A stretch of 64,000 bases of DNA from Clostridia bacterium (GTDB taxonomy: Bacteria; Bacillota_A; Clostridia; Christensenellales; Aristaeellaceae), in assembly GCA_017517815.1 (NCBI GenBank), contig JAFWYA010000018.1:1-64000 (forward strand). The letters are read 5' to 3'. Positions within the stretch are counted from its first letter, which is position 1, and each line of letters opens with the position of its first letter. A program made the translations under genes and the position numbers. A model generated the notes under the pieces. The model saw nothing but the letters and a program-made list of their open reading frames with translations. It was not told the DNA's origin and did no database searches. Below are positions 7,759 to 16,494 of this stretch, in pieces.

Positions 7759-10128
7759 TTACTCCGCTTTTGTAAATATTTTTGTCCATACGGTTGTTTT
7801 TTCAATGCGGTGGGTTTTGCGTACGCTTTGATGCGTTACAGTGAGCTGGCCATGATCATCAAGCTCAAATTCATAAGGTGAGAAGACGTCTACATATTCA
7901 GTTTCGTAAATCCTCTCGTTTTCGCGTACCCGCGGCGAGAGCTTGATTTTACACTGGCGCAAATGCCCTTTCCACCAGATCGTATCACTGAAATAACTGA
8001 TGTCCTCACCGTTTAAAGCGATTTTAAGGTACAGTTCGTAAGGTGCCCCGGACAAATACTCGATTTCCTTGTCCGGATCATAGGTTATAACCAGGGTATT
8101 GCCGCTGTCATCCTTCCAGGTTCCAAACAGTTCGGCAGCCGCCCTGCAAAAGCCAAGATAGTCCGGCCCGAATTCAACGTCCCGGTGCGTATCAAAGTAC
8201 GCCAGAGCTGTCTGGTAATCTCTGTTGAGAAAACATTCCACCATCTGCTCGTACTCTTGCTGGGCTACGTCCCATTCTTTAGCCAAAACATCCGCTTCCT
8301 CCCAGCGGCTGCGTACATGCTGAACCAGCCTCAGAGCGCTCTCCTGCATTGCTTTGACGACGTTTGCGTCTTCAGATGCAAAGGCATGCAGAGTTTTGGC
8401 ATATTCGGTTACCGCAGAGGGGCTAAGCACCCATGTAGAATATTGCCGAAGAATGTATTCTTCGGCAGCGGCGGCGTCCTTGCTGAGCAGACAGGCCGAA
8501 ACATACATTTGGGTGATCTGTTTCCTTTGCTCGGCTGTGGCTGCGTATTTATCGGCAAGATCCAGGTAAGACAGCGTGCGCTGGGTTTCGTTTTCGTTAT
8601 TCAGCAGGGGTTTTGCACAGCTGATGCAGCTGTCGGCTATTTTTTCGTAATAGTAAAGCGGAAGTTTGGAAAAAAATTCCTTGTGCGCCAACGCGGGAGA
8701 ATCTTCAAGGAAACCGAGTCCCTTTTGGTATCTTACATACGGAATGCCCAAATACAGCCCGATGCCCAAAACGACCGCCAGAGCGCACGACAGGATGATC
8801 GCGCACTTTTTCGTTTTGCTCATCCGCTGCTTTTGTTCGGCAACCGGCCGGGCTGCAGGCTTCCCCTTTTTCTTTGCAAGCGTTTCAGCAAAGCCGGCGG
8901 CGACGTCCTGCATAAGTCGGGGATCCTGCCTGGTCCACAGCTTATGGCCGGTGATCTCCATCGCATCATGCCATGGGTCCTTCACAGCCAGCTTATTGAA
9001 GTAGGCAAAACGGTCAATTTTGGGCGGCCGGCACAGAGCGTAGCATTTTTTAACCGCATTGGGTTCAATGCCTTCATCAGGCAGCAGCACCGCACAGGAG
9101 CCCACCTGCACGCCATGATGGCTGAGCACGCAATCCAGCGAGCCATAGATGGTCGCATTGTGTGTGTTGCGAATTTCAAGCCGAACGATCACCGGGCCCC
9201 AAGCCGAACGGTAAAAAGCTTTGGTGACCTCCAGCGTGGTAAACAGCCCTTCCGCAGCTTCCCAGAAGGTGTAAGGTTCATCCTTCGTTCTTTGCAAAGC
9301 AGCGATCTGCCGGTCAATGTCGTTCAGCTCCATGGCGGTAAGCATTTGCGACATTTGCTGGAATGCTGCGCGTTCCTCGTTTTCCTGCCGGATCTTTGCG
9401 TTGTTGCCAATGGTGGCCGCCGCTGCAAACAAACCGGCGCCAATGCCTCCGATCGCCTGCGCGACGCCGCCGGCTATGGCCCAGTCGCCTTCTTTTTGGG
9501 GAGCGGCTCCCTTCCACCTGCGATAGCCGCGCTCCAGCACCAGCTCTTTTTCTTTTTCCAGGTACTCAATGCGATCAGCACGGTTTTGCTTATCGCGTTC
9601 CATAGCGACCAGGTCTGCCTTTTTGCGCATATGCTCGTCGTTTTTCTGCAAAGACGCCAGGCTGTCCTGTTTGCCGATATGGTAAACCAGTATCGCAAAA
9701 GCCATGACCAACCCTGCAACGCCCCAAACAATGATACAGAGCGTAATATTGGAACCATAAGGGAAGGCCACAGTGAGAAGGCTGACCATAACGGCCATAA
9801 ACAGGGCGATAAACCCGGCCGCCACCACGCCGGACGGCGCCCAGTTCGGGGTGGGAATGACCTGGTCATCCACCGTAAAGATCTGCTTTCCCATTGTCTT
9901 GCGTGATTCGCCAGACAAGTAGGAAGGCCTTTCCGGATCCGAAGCGGATGCAAGCCGCGCCTTTTTGGCTTCGCGTCTGCTCGCGACAACAAAACACAGA
10001 ATGGCAAACAGCACACAAAAACCGCTCATGAGCAGGCCTGCCGCCGCAGGCGCATCCACAAATGAAAAGGCAATGGGACAAAGGCAAGCCACACCCAGCA
10101 GCATATAGCCGTTTTCTTTCGTAAACAC
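7759..10128 (-). CDS. large membrane protein of unknown function, 789 aa
   Basis: I do not recognise the family. Visible parts are two membrane helices at about residues 8-30 and 32-50, a second pair at 85-140, then a charged coiled-coil-like segment (150-195). A Gly/Ala-rich helix near 215-240 follows, then a soluble domain (280-420), a further single helix near 440-462 (CAIILSCALAVVLGIGLYLG), and a C-terminal domain with TPR-like helices (465-640) and beta-rich residues (WKDDSGNTLVITYDP onward). The start is GTG at 10128, 9 bp after GGAGG; an in-frame alternative is not available. It lies upstream of VWA and downstream of the macro and WYL genes on the same strand. The topology suggests a membrane sensor or stress protein; no enzymatic motif is visible. 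Confidence 0.7.
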   Translation of the reverse strand: MFTKENGYMLLGVACLCPIAFSFVDAPAAAGLLMSGFCVLFAILCFVVASRREAKKARLASASDPERPSYLSGESRKTMGKQIFTVDDQVIPTPNWAPSGVVAAGFIALFMAVMVSLLTVAFPYGSNITLCIIVWGVAGLVMAFAILVYHIGKQDSLASLQKNDEHMRKKADLVAMERDKQNRADRIEYLEKEKELVLERGYRRWKGAAPQKEGDWAIAGGVAQAIGGIGAGLFAAAATIGNNAKIRQENEERAAFQQMSQMLTAMELNDIDRQIAALQRTKDEPYTFWEAAEGLFTTLEVTKAFYRSAWGPVIVRLEIRNTHNATIYGSLDCVLSHHGVQVGSCAVLLPDEGIEPNAVKKCYALCRPPKIDRFAYFNKLAVKDPWHDAMEITGHKLWTRQDPRLMQDVAAGFAETLAKKKGKPAARPVAEQKQRMSKTKKCAIILSCALAVVLGIGLYLGIPYVRYQKGLGFLEDSPALAHKEFFSKLPLYYYEKIADSCISCAKPLLNNENETQRTLSYLDLADKYAATAEQRKQITQMYVSACLLSKDAAAAEEYILRQYSTWVLSPSAVTEYAKTLHAFASEDANVVKAMQESALRLVQHVRSRWEEADVLAKEWDVAQQEYEQMVECFLNRDYQTALAYFDTHRDVEFGPDYLGFCRAAAELFGTWKDDSGNTLVITYDPDKEIEYLSGAPYELYLKIALNGEDISYFSDTIWWKGHLRQCKIKLSPRVRENERIYETEYVDVFSPYEFELDDHGQLTVTHQSVRKTHRIEKTTVWTKIFTKAE

Positions 10129-10170
10129 CCTTCATTTCCTCCATATTCAAGCATTCGTAAAGCAACCGTT

Positions 10171-11259
10171 TCAGGCTGTCACCGCTCCCAGCAGCGCCTG
10201 ATCATACGCAAACAGGACTTCGTTGATCTCAAAGATATCATACATTCCGTTGCTGATGAAATACTCCACAATGATATCAAACCTGTCGCTCCTGCTCAGG
10301 GCAAGGCCTGCCTTCATGAGCAGTTCTTTTGTTTCAGCCAGATCCAGTTCCAGCGCGACAGCCAGCGCAAGGGCCGTTGTTTTTCTGGGCTTATAGTGCA
10401 CGTCATTGCTGATTTTTGAAAAATGCTTCTTGTCCAGATTGGCTTTTTTATAGCAGTCGACGTTCTTCATGCCTTTTTCTTTGATTTTTCGCAGCACCAT
10501 TTCTGAAAAACTTTCATCGATGCTGCTGAGGGCTTCTTCCAGCGACGCCGCGCCTGCACAAGGGCAGGGAGCGCAAAGGCACCGGTCCTCTTCCAGCGGC
10601 ATGGCATCCGGTATGGCGTACGGGGCTGAAGTTATGGGCATGGAAACATCGGCTTCGCTGAGAAAATCCCATTCTTCCATCATGCGGCGGGCGCGGATGT
10701 TTTCCCTGCGAAGGTCCACATGCCCGTCCACATAGTGATCATCAATATACTGCTGAATGTTTGCAAACAGCTTACTGCCGGTCTGCATGGCTTCCCTGCT
10801 GAAAATGAGCAGGCAGACCATGATATCGGCGTCGCTTTCCAGCAGGAAGGCGCTGATGGCCTCCACCGCCACCTTCAGTGCCTGATCTTTTGGGTAACCA
10901 AACACACCGGAAGAAATGAGCGGGAAAGCGATGCTTTCGCAGCCCATCTTCTGTGCAAGGGTAAGGCAGTTGCGGTAGCAGGCGGTCAAAGCTTCTTTTT
11001 CGCCGTGTGAGCCGCCGTGCCATACAGGGCCGACTGTATGGATGATATGTTTGCAGGGCAGTCTGTAGGCAGCCGTTGCCTTGGCTTCCCCGGTCCGGCA
11101 TCCGCCAAGAGAAAGGCATTCTCTCAGCAGCTCCGGGCCAGCTGCACGATGGATCGCGCCGTTTACGCCGCTGCCTGCGCCCAGATGTCTGTTGGCAGAG
11201 TTGACAATGGCGTCGACCTGCATTTTTGTAATATCCTGACGGATCAGCTGGAGGGGCAT
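10171..11259 (-). CDS. macro domain protein with C-terminal helical domain
   Basis: The first 175 or so residues are a macro domain that binds ADP-ribose or O-acetyl-ADP-ribose. VDAIVNSAN, the Gly-rich GAGSGVNGAIHRAAG and SSGVFGYPKD loops and HTVGP match the MacroD/YmdB-type deacetylase or ADP-ribosylhydrolase group. After a Cys/Pro-rich linker (about 225-250) comes a 110-residue helical domain (SFSEMVLRKIKEKGM to the end) with KKANLDKKHFSKI followed by LALAVALELDLAETKELLMKAG. This resembles an XRE-type helix-turn-helix. A decayed copy of only this domain is at 32566-32858. GAGGTG lies 5 bp before the ATG. It sits between the WYL regulator and the 789-aa gene, perhaps as an operon. Confidence 0.85.
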   Translation of the reverse strand: MPLQLIRQDITKMQVDAIVNSANRHLGAGSGVNGAIHRAAGPELLRECLSLGGCRTGEAKATAAYRLPCKHIIHTVGPVWHGGSHGEKEALTACYRNCLTLAQKMGCESIAFPLISSGVFGYPKDQALKVAVEAISAFLLESDADIMVCLLIFSREAMQTGSKLFANIQQYIDDHYVDGHVDLRRENIRARRMMEEWDFLSEADVSMPITSAPYAIPDAMPLEEDRCLCAPCPCAGAASLEEALSSIDESFSEMVLRKIKEKGMKNVDCYKKANLDKKHFSKISNDVHYKPRKTTALALAVALELDLAETKELLMKAGLALSRSDRFDIIVEYFISNGMYDIFEINEVLFAYDQALLGAVTA

Positions 11260-11301
11260 GGGATCACCTCGTTACAGTATTTCATAATAAACATTGAACG
11301 A

Positions 11302-12417
11302 TCAATACATTTCCCTTACCTTGTCCAGATACGCTTTGAACTTCTCCACCACATCATCCGGCCCCAGTATCTTCGCGCGCTTGCCAAACCCCAGGATCCA
11401 ACCAAAGAACTGATCACTGACTTCCACATTTGCTGTAACAGAGAAATGCCGTTCGTCGCACATACAGTACTGTGCGCCCTTTGTGCCAAAGCGCTCAACG
11501 GCAGTATCCAAAAGCGGTGGTATAAACCGAATAGTGACCAGGCTGGAAGTACCGCTGTGCATGCCAAACACACGCTGCGTGTAATTGCTCATATTGATTT
11601 GACTGAACTCCTCTTCGCCGTCGCGAGGAATGTCCGTTCGCCGCACATTCCTCATACGGTCAACACGATAAGTGCGCAACTTTTTATACTTGTCATCATA
11701 TGCCAGCATATAATAGTTGCCGTCATTGATCAACAGTGCATATGGGCTTGCTGTATAGTCATCGCCTTTGCGGCGGTCTACTTCTTTGGTCACATCATCA
11801 ATCGTGTGTTTCAGGTATTTGAATTTAATTTTCTCTGGCGAGTGTTTTTGGCCGCCCAGCTTTCGGCTCATGGCGTCATTGACAATTGAAATATTGTTGA
11901 ATACGCTCTTGTTGTTTGTCTTGACTCGATCAACCAAAAAGGTATTGTGCTGTATGCGTTCTGCCTGATGTACGCTTGCAAGATCGCACACCGCATTCAC
12001 CAGTCGTTTTGCTTGCCCTTCAGTGACGAACTTGGCAGCATAAACACATTCTGCAAGCAAACGGACGTCATTTGGATCGCAATGTCTTTGGCGCACATAG
12101 AATCCCTTCTGTTTTGGATCATAGACAATCATTTTCTGTTCGTCGTCCTGATCGTCCTGCAGCATCTCTTCGGCTTCCTGGATTGTGCAGCCTTCCTCTG
12201 CCATTAAGGTAATTGCATTGATTTCTGCAATATCTTTATAGATGGATCGGCGTTCCGACTGAATCCCACAGTCGTTTTCAAGATAATCAACGATATCCTT
12301 TGCAGGAGCAACGTGATTTTCGTCTGTATACTTCATCAGATACTGGAGCACAGCATAAGGCTTCAGTTTGCGGTATGTAGGTTCTTTTTCTTCCTTGCGA
12401 GGCGTTTTGACAGTCAT
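11302..12417 (-). CDS. WYL-domain transcriptional regulator, 371 aa
   Basis: Predicted DNA-binding regulator: an N-terminal winged helix (about residues 15-75, LKPYAVLQYLMKYTDE, ERRSIYKDIAEIN), then a WYL-type ligand-binding domain around residues 200-265 (PYALLINDGNYYMLAYDD, TYRVDRM) and a WCX-like C-terminus. WYL proteins commonly sense nucleotides or nucleic acid and control defence or DNA-damage genes. The frame extends 21 codons upstream, but GGAGG sits before the ATG at 12417 and the promoter at 12447-12475 would place the transcript start inside the longer version. It is a paralogue of the WYL gene at 15208-16323, with long shared stretches such as VKTNN, EVSDQFFGW and FGTK. Confidence 0.85.
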   Translation of the reverse strand: MTVKTPRKEEKEPTYRKLKPYAVLQYLMKYTDENHVAPAKDIVDYLENDCGIQSERRSIYKDIAEINAITLMAEEGCTIQEAEEMLQDDQDDEQKMIVYDPKQKGFYVRQRHCDPNDVRLLAECVYAAKFVTEGQAKRLVNAVCDLASVHQAERIQHNTFLVDRVKTNNKSVFNNISIVNDAMSRKLGGQKHSPEKIKFKYLKHTIDDVTKEVDRRKGDDYTASPYALLINDGNYYMLAYDDKYKKLRTYRVDRMRNVRRTDIPRDGEEEFSQINMSNYTQRVFGMHSGTSSLVTIRFIPPLLDTAVERFGTKGAQYCMCDERHFSVTANVEVSDQFFGWILGFGKRAKILGPDDVVEKFKAYLDKVREMY

Positions 12418-12446
12418 ACGGATGCCTCCAAATAATTGGTAACATA

Positions 12447-12475
12447 AGTATAACACGGCATAGCAAGGAAAGCAA
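12447..12475 (-). promoter_or_regulatory. sigma-A promoter of WYL gene 1
   Basis: On the minus strand TTGCTT (12475-12470), 17-bp spacer, TATACT (12452-12447), about 30 bp before the start codon. Confidence 0.7.
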
Positions 12476-12625
12476 AACAAGCAGTTTATAGAAAACCCAT
12501 TTGCACTAACTTGGATAACAGTTCGGTTTGTGTGGTTAGTACTTTAGTTAGTGATGATTAGAAGGGAAAAGCCATTTTGGGCATTTCGTTACTTGAAGAG
12601 TAGTGAGAACACTCAAGCGAGTACA

Positions 12626-12654
12626 TTGTTATTAACAACACCTCATGCTATAAT
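12626..12654 (+). promoter_or_regulatory. sigma-A promoter of small membrane protein
   Basis: TTGTTA (12626-12631), 17-bp spacer, TATAAT (12649-12654). The gene starts 31 bp after the -10 box. Confidence 0.7.
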
Positions 12655-12684
12655 TTAAGAAAACAACTTGTCTTGGAGGAAAAT

Positions 12685-12882
12685 ATGACCCTTTTTCAGA
12701 AAGTACAACAACGCTTATCAAAACGAGTTGAACAAGGAAAGGTTTTTCTCTCCTTTCCTCATATTAAGGTTAGCTTGTGTATTATGGTATTAGCATTGAT
12801 TATGCTATTTCTGGCCTTTCTGCTGTGTTTGAGAGATTGCCACAGTATGAAAAGATGTTCAGAGAGAGGCTTGTGCTTCTGA
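12685..12882 (+). CDS. small single-pass membrane protein, 65 aa
   Basis: ATG 12685 with GGAGG at 12676-12680; an in-frame TTG at 12673 lies within the binding site and is rejected. The protein has a basic amphipathic N-terminus (LFQKVQQRLSKRVEQGK) followed by one strongly hydrophobic helix (residues 30-50, CIMVLALIMLFLAFLLCL) and a short Cys-containing tail. It has its own consensus promoter and a hairpin downstream. Function is unknown; size and layout fit a small membrane regulator or a toxin-like peptide, but no antitoxin RNA is evident. Confidence 0.55.
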   Translation: MTLFQKVQQRLSKRVEQGKVFLSFPHIKVSLCIMVLALIMLFLAFLLCLRDCHSMKRCSERGLCF

Positions 12883-12914
12883 ACATAGCCAGCAAGCAAT
12901 AATTCTGTATATAC

Positions 12915-12949
12915 AAAGACCAGTCTTGCCACGTGCAAAACTGGTCTTT
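12915..12949 (+). terminator. hairpin between small membrane gene and zinc-ribbon gene
   Basis: AAAGACCAGT (12915-12924) pairs with ACTGGTCTTT (12940-12949), with an inner TTGC/GCAA extension. The T-run is only the end of the stem, so it may be a processing site or weak terminator. Confidence 0.5.
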
Positions 12950-12983
12950 CAAACAATCAACTCAATTCGAAGGAGTAAATGCA

Positions 12984-13547
12984 ATGAGACTGAGTACACT
13001 CAAGTGCCCTAATTGCCAAGCAACATTAGAAATAGAGAATGGCCTTGATATATTTTTCTGTAAGTATTGTGGGCACAAAATCATGATAACAAATCAGGGC
13101 AAGGAAGTAATCCGGGCAAAAACCAAAATCAAAGGTATGGAGCATGAAGAACGCATCTTGGATAAAAAGCACGCCCAAGAACGTTACAAAATTGAAACCA
13201 AGAACAAGAATGAAAATCACGCGTTTTTACTGGCAATGGGAATGCTTGCGTTGCTCCTTTTAGGTATTGGCATTGTAACGATCATTGGTAATACCGGGGC
13301 AACAAAGCAAGAAGCCGCACTGCAAGCCATTCTTGACGAAGTGATGGTAGACATTCAAAATGGAAACTATGACTCAGCGACAATTAAAGCAAATACATTG
13401 TACTGGGATTCGGGTTGGACTAGTGAGGGCAAGGATAAATGGAACGCCACAAGAAAGGCCGTCTTAAAAGAGATAGAACAAGCTAAAAAAGCCGACGGAT
13501 TTCCTGTGGAAGAAGAGAGAAAAGGGCTATTTGGTTGGTTCGATTAG
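12984..13547 (+). CDS. zinc-ribbon membrane protein, 187 aa
   Basis: An N-terminal zinc ribbon with two Cys pairs (CPNCQ near residue 8 and CKYCG near residue 28), then a charged stretch. A single membrane helix follows at about residues 90-112 (FLLAMGMLALLLLGIGIVTI), then a helical C-terminal domain outside or facing the opposite side of the membrane. GAAGGAG sits 8 bp before ATG 12984. This layout (cytoplasmic ribbon, one helix, small TPR-like tail) is common in Clostridia as an uncharacterised family. It has no clear operon partner; the mobile region begins immediately downstream. Composition is AT-richer than the ABC operon. Confidence 0.7.
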   Translation: MRLSTLKCPNCQATLEIENGLDIFFCKYCGHKIMITNQGKEVIRAKTKIKGMEHEERILDKKHAQERYKIETKNKNENHAFLLAMGMLALLLLGIGIVTIIGNTGATKQEAALQAILDEVMVDIQNGNYDSATIKANTLYWDSGWTSEGKDKWNATRKAVLKEIEQAKKADGFPVEEERKGLFGWFD

Positions 13548-13608
13548 TTCGAAGTAAAGACAACAACTGGACCAATATCAAATTTTTTTAAAACCTTAGC
13601 GGATTTCT

Positions 13609-13648
13609 CATTTTGTAAACCAAAACCCCTGTAAACACATGCTATACT
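13609..13648 (+). repeat. left copy of 40-bp direct repeat (integrase-module leader)
   Basis: Positions 13609-13648 and 25048-25087 agree at 38 of 40 bases, ending in a TATACT box. Both copies precede a Spo0A-like remnant and a tyrosine integrase frame, so they mark two copies of one module about 11.4 kb apart. Confidence 0.85.
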
Positions 13649-13929
13649 ATTCAACGGAAGCAAGCCAACAAACACCAGAGTTGAAATGCAATAAACCACA
13701 CCCCAAGGAGGCGCGAAGCGCCGCCTTGATTGCCAAGCATTTCGGAACAAGTGCGAGTAAGGTGGAACGGGCCATCCGGCATGCCATTGAGGTGGCGTGG
13801 AACCGTGGCCGGGTGGAGACCTTGAATCGCGCCTTTGGGTGCAGAGTGTGCACGCCGGAGGATAAGCCGACCAATGGGGAGTTTATCGCGATGCTGGCTG
13901 ATAAGCTGAGCTTGGAGAGAAGTGCGTGA
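13639..13929 (+). pseudogene. Spo0A C-terminal-domain remnant
   Basis: From about codon 20 the frame encodes the DNA-binding end of a Spo0A-type effector domain: [17 protein letters not shown] and [17 protein letters not shown] are hallmark segments of that domain. The receiver domain and the first helices of the effector domain are missing, and the upstream residues do not resemble Spo0A. No clear ribosome binding site serves the ATG at 13639; an AAGGAGG-like sequence lies inside the frame at about 13706. A shorter remnant of the same tail is at 25209-25263. Small stand-alone Spo0A-tail proteins do occur on clostridial mobile elements, so residual function as a DNA-binding protein cannot be excluded. 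Confidence 0.7.
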
Positions 13930-14112
13930 AAGGCTTATGAAATAAGGGATTGAGGCACCTTATCTCCATCCTAACACACCGCTGAACATCCCTATTTAGC
14001 ATCATCCCACCCTACGCAGGGAGCTCAGCACTACCTACATCTGGCGTCGGCTGTTCTTGAAAAACGGCAAAATCGCTTTTCAGAAACTGTCAACGAAAGG
14101 TGTGGGTATTTT

Positions 14113-15090
14113 TTGATTTTACAGCGAACGATGGATCTCTACATGAAGTATTGCCATAGCCGCCAGCTGCGTCCAAAGACGATGCTGAGCTATGAGCAAA
14201 CACTCAAACTGTTCTTTGCGTGGATCGAAGAGCGTGAGGGGATCACACAAGTAGAAGCCATCAGGGATAAGCACATCCGCAACTACATCATCGAACTCCA
14301 AGACAGAGGGAAATACACCTTCTGCGCTGTGGACGGCTCCATGAACAATCCTCAAGGCCGCCGCGATTATCAGCGTCAGGTAAGCAACGGAACGATCAAC
14401 AATTATCTGCGCAACCTCCGCGCTTATTTCGCTTGGCTGACGGAAGAAGAGATACTGAAAACTACACCGATGAAGCGTATCAAGCCTCTGCCTGAAGAAA
14501 GAAAGCCAAGAGAATACATGGAAAACGATGAGGTCAAGCATTTGCTTCACTCGCTGGACAAAAGCTATTTCCCCGAATACAGGGATTACATCGCGATCAT
14601 GCTGATGCTGGACAGCGGAACCCGTCTTGGCGAAACACTTTCGATTGAAATAGAACAAGTAAACCTGATCGAAAAGTGTGTCTTCCTCCCTGCGAATAAG
14701 ACAAAAGGCAGAAAAGCGCGAACGGTTTACTTCTCATCCAAGACTGCGGCTGAAGTAAGACGCTGGTTAGAGTTCAAAGACCGCTATTGCGATTCTGATT
14801 ATGTTTTCCCCGTGAAGCATTCAGGCGGCGAACTTCATACTTCGGATTTTGAAAGGAATTTTCGGAAATACCTGAAGCGCATTGGCGTGAAGAAACACAT
14901 CACGCCCCATACTTTGAGGAATAACTTTGCGAAGAGATGTCTGCTCGCGGGAATGGACATTTATACCCTTAGCAGGATACTTGGCCATACAAGCGTTGAA
15001 GTAACGGAGAAAGCATATCTGGATATTACGGATGATGACCTGAAGCTGAAGTATAGTCAATTCAGTCCTGTTGAGGGGATATTCAGCTAA
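14113..15090 (+). CDS. tyrosine recombinase/integrase, 325 aa
   Basis: Site-specific recombinase of the XerC/D-type fold. Residues 1-110 form the SAM-like core-binding domain; there is no separate N-terminal arm-binding domain. The catalytic set is complete: Arg171 (SGTRLGE), Lys at 198 or 201 (TKGRKART), His266 and Arg269 (HTLRNNF), His292 (LGHTS) and nucleophile Tyr302 (KAYLDI). The start is TTG 14113, 10 bp after AAAGGTG; the truncated copy at 25450 uses an equivalent TTG. An array of 11-bp phased repeats begins 4 bp after its stop codon. It presumably mobilises or rearranges the surrounding element. Confidence 0.9.
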   Translation: MILQRTMDLYMKYCHSRQLRPKTMLSYEQTLKLFFAWIEEREGITQVEAIRDKHIRNYIIELQDRGKYTFCAVDGSMNNPQGRRDYQRQVSNGTINNYLRNLRAYFAWLTEEEILKTTPMKRIKPLPEERKPREYMENDEVKHLLHSLDKSYFPEYRDYIAIMLMLDSGTRLGETLSIEIEQVNLIEKCVFLPANKTKGRKARTVYFSSKTAAEVRRWLEFKDRYCDSDYVFPVKHSGGELHTSDFERNFRKYLKRIGVKKHITPHTLRNNFAKRCLLAGMDIYTLSRILGHTSVEVTEKAYLDITDDDLKLKYSQFSPVEGIFS

Positions 15091-15094
15091 CAGA

Positions 15095-15171
15095 TTTGGA
15101 ACTGGTTTTGAATGGATTTGAACGACTTTTGAAGAGGTTTAGCACGGGATTTGAACGACTTTTGAAGAGAA
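15095..15171 (-). repeat. phased array A: seven 11-bp units, core TTTGAAC (minus strand GTTCAAA)
   Basis: Units start at 15095, 15106, 15117, 15128, 15139, 15150 and 15161, each exactly 11 bp. Six of the seven have TTTGAA or a one-base variant; the fifth is degenerate. Two of the units (TTTGAACGACT, TTTGAAGAG) recur as a 22-bp direct repeat. The orientation is opposite to arrays B and C. Confidence 0.9.
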
Positions 15172-15206
15172 AACAGCAGCCACACACAAGCGGCTGCTGT
15201 TTTTTG
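15172..15206. terminator. bidirectional terminator between integrase and WYL gene 2
   Basis: AACAGCAGCC (15172-15181) and GGCTGCTGTT (15192-15201) with a T-run on the plus strand and A/T flank on the other; it separates two convergent genes. Confidence 0.75.
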
Positions 15207-15207
15207 C

Positions 15208-16323
15208 CTAATACATATCCCTGATTTTATCCAGATACGCTGTGAATTTTTCCACTGTTTCAGGCTTGTCTATCAGCTTTACCTTCCGCCCAAAGCCCAA
15301 GAGCCAGCCGAAGAATTGGTCGCTGACTTCCACAAAAGCGGTAACGGTGAAGTGCTTTTCATCCACTTTTGTGTATTGAACATTTTTTGTGCCGAACCGC
15401 TCAACCATCGTATCAAGCAGGGTGAAAAGGCAGTAAAGCGTCACTTGGGAAAGCTCGCCTTTATACATCGAAAACACACGCTGTGCGTAACTCTTCAAGT
15501 CGATTTTTTTGAACTCGTCTTCACACTCGCGTTCAATACCCGTAAGTTGGACATCTTTCATCCTATCAACGCGGTAGTGCCATTCTTTCTTTTTCTTATC
15601 ATCAAAAGCAAGCAAATAATAGTTGCCGTCGTTAATCATCAAGGCAAAGGGATTGACAATATAGGTATCACCTTTGCGGCGCTCCACTTCCTGCTTCACA
15701 TCGTTAATGTTGTGCTTCAGATATTTGAAACTGATTTTCTCTGGCTTGTGCGGCTGCCCGTTCAACTTTCGGCTTGTTGCGTCTCTGATGACATCAATGT
15801 TATTCATCACGCCTTGGTTGTTGGTTTTTACACGGTCTGTCAAGAAAGCATCGTGCTTGATTTGCTCTGCCTGATGAACGCTGCCAAAATCGCAAATTAC
15901 ATTCACAAGCCGCTTCGCTTGCTGAGCATTGATAAATTTGGAGGCATAGACACACTCAGCCAAGAGGCGCATATCATACAAATCATAATTGCGCTGGCGC
16001 ACATAGTAACCCTTGCGCTGGCGGTCATAGATAATCATTCTCAGTTCGGGATCATCGTCTTCTTCCAGCATCTCCTGGGCTTCGTCAATGGAACATTCTC
16101 TTTCCATCATCAGAGCCACGCGGTTGATTTCCTGAATATCTTCGCACACAGAACGGCGCTCTGCTTCTATTTCGCACTCATTGCGCAGATAATCCACGAT
16201 GTCGCCGGAAGAACACACATTATTTTCATCCGTGTTCTTCAGCAGATATTGAAGCACCACATACGGCTTCAGCTTTTGATGGTGCTGTTTGCCATGATGG
16301 GGCGTTTTTTCAGACAAGGGCAT
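15208..16323 (-). CDS. WYL-domain transcriptional regulator 2, 371 aa
   Basis: Paralogue of the regulator at 11302-12417, of equal length and with the same order: winged helix (LKPYVVLQYLLKNTDE, ERRSVCEDIQEIN), WYL-type domain (NPFALMINDGNYYLLAFDD, HYRVDRM) and a C-terminal region with EVSDQFFGWLLGFG. GGAGG lies 8 bp before ATG 16323; six upstream codons are in frame but not supported. It is the first cargo gene after array A and is divergent from the RHH gene, with a 62-bp dyad between them, so it may control the element. Its ligand and operator are unknown. Confidence 0.85.
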   Translation of the reverse strand: MPLSEKTPHHGKQHHQKLKPYVVLQYLLKNTDENNVCSSGDIVDYLRNECEIEAERRSVCEDIQEINRVALMMERECSIDEAQEMLEEDDDPELRMIIYDRQRKGYYVRQRNYDLYDMRLLAECVYASKFINAQQAKRLVNVICDFGSVHQAEQIKHDAFLTDRVKTNNQGVMNNIDVIRDATSRKLNGQPHKPEKISFKYLKHNINDVKQEVERRKGDTYIVNPFALMINDGNYYLLAFDDKKKKEWHYRVDRMKDVQLTGIERECEDEFKKIDLKSYAQRVFSMYKGELSQVTLYCLFTLLDTMVERFGTKNVQYTKVDEKHFTVTAFVEVSDQFFGWLLGFGRKVKLIDKPETVEKFTAYLDKIRDMY

Positions 16324-16351
16324 AGGATACACCTCCGCCAATAGTATAGCA

Positions 16352-16413
16352 CGAAACGACAGCGGTTGAATGGTATATTCTTTCTCTTTCTGCGCTTAAC
16401 CTTTGTCGGTTCG
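16352..16413. promoter_or_regulatory. 62-bp imperfect dyad, copy 1
   Basis: Outer arms CGAAACGACA (16352-16361) and TGTCGGTTCG (16404-16413), inner arms GGTTGA (16364-16369) and TTAACC (16396-16401), with a pyrimidine-rich centre. It lies between the divergent WYL 2 and RHH genes. A related dyad is at 23661-23710. Confidence 0.6.
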
Positions 16414-16494
16414 GCGGCAGAGCGAAAAATGTTGGACGAAAGCCTTCACGCGTATTACGCATTTTTACACATAACAGTGAAGGGAGTGAGAAAA

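Noticed and set aside
11302..12480. 392-aa version of WYL gene 1
   Set aside because: The extra 21 codons overlap the promoter at 12447-12475 and have no ribosome binding site.
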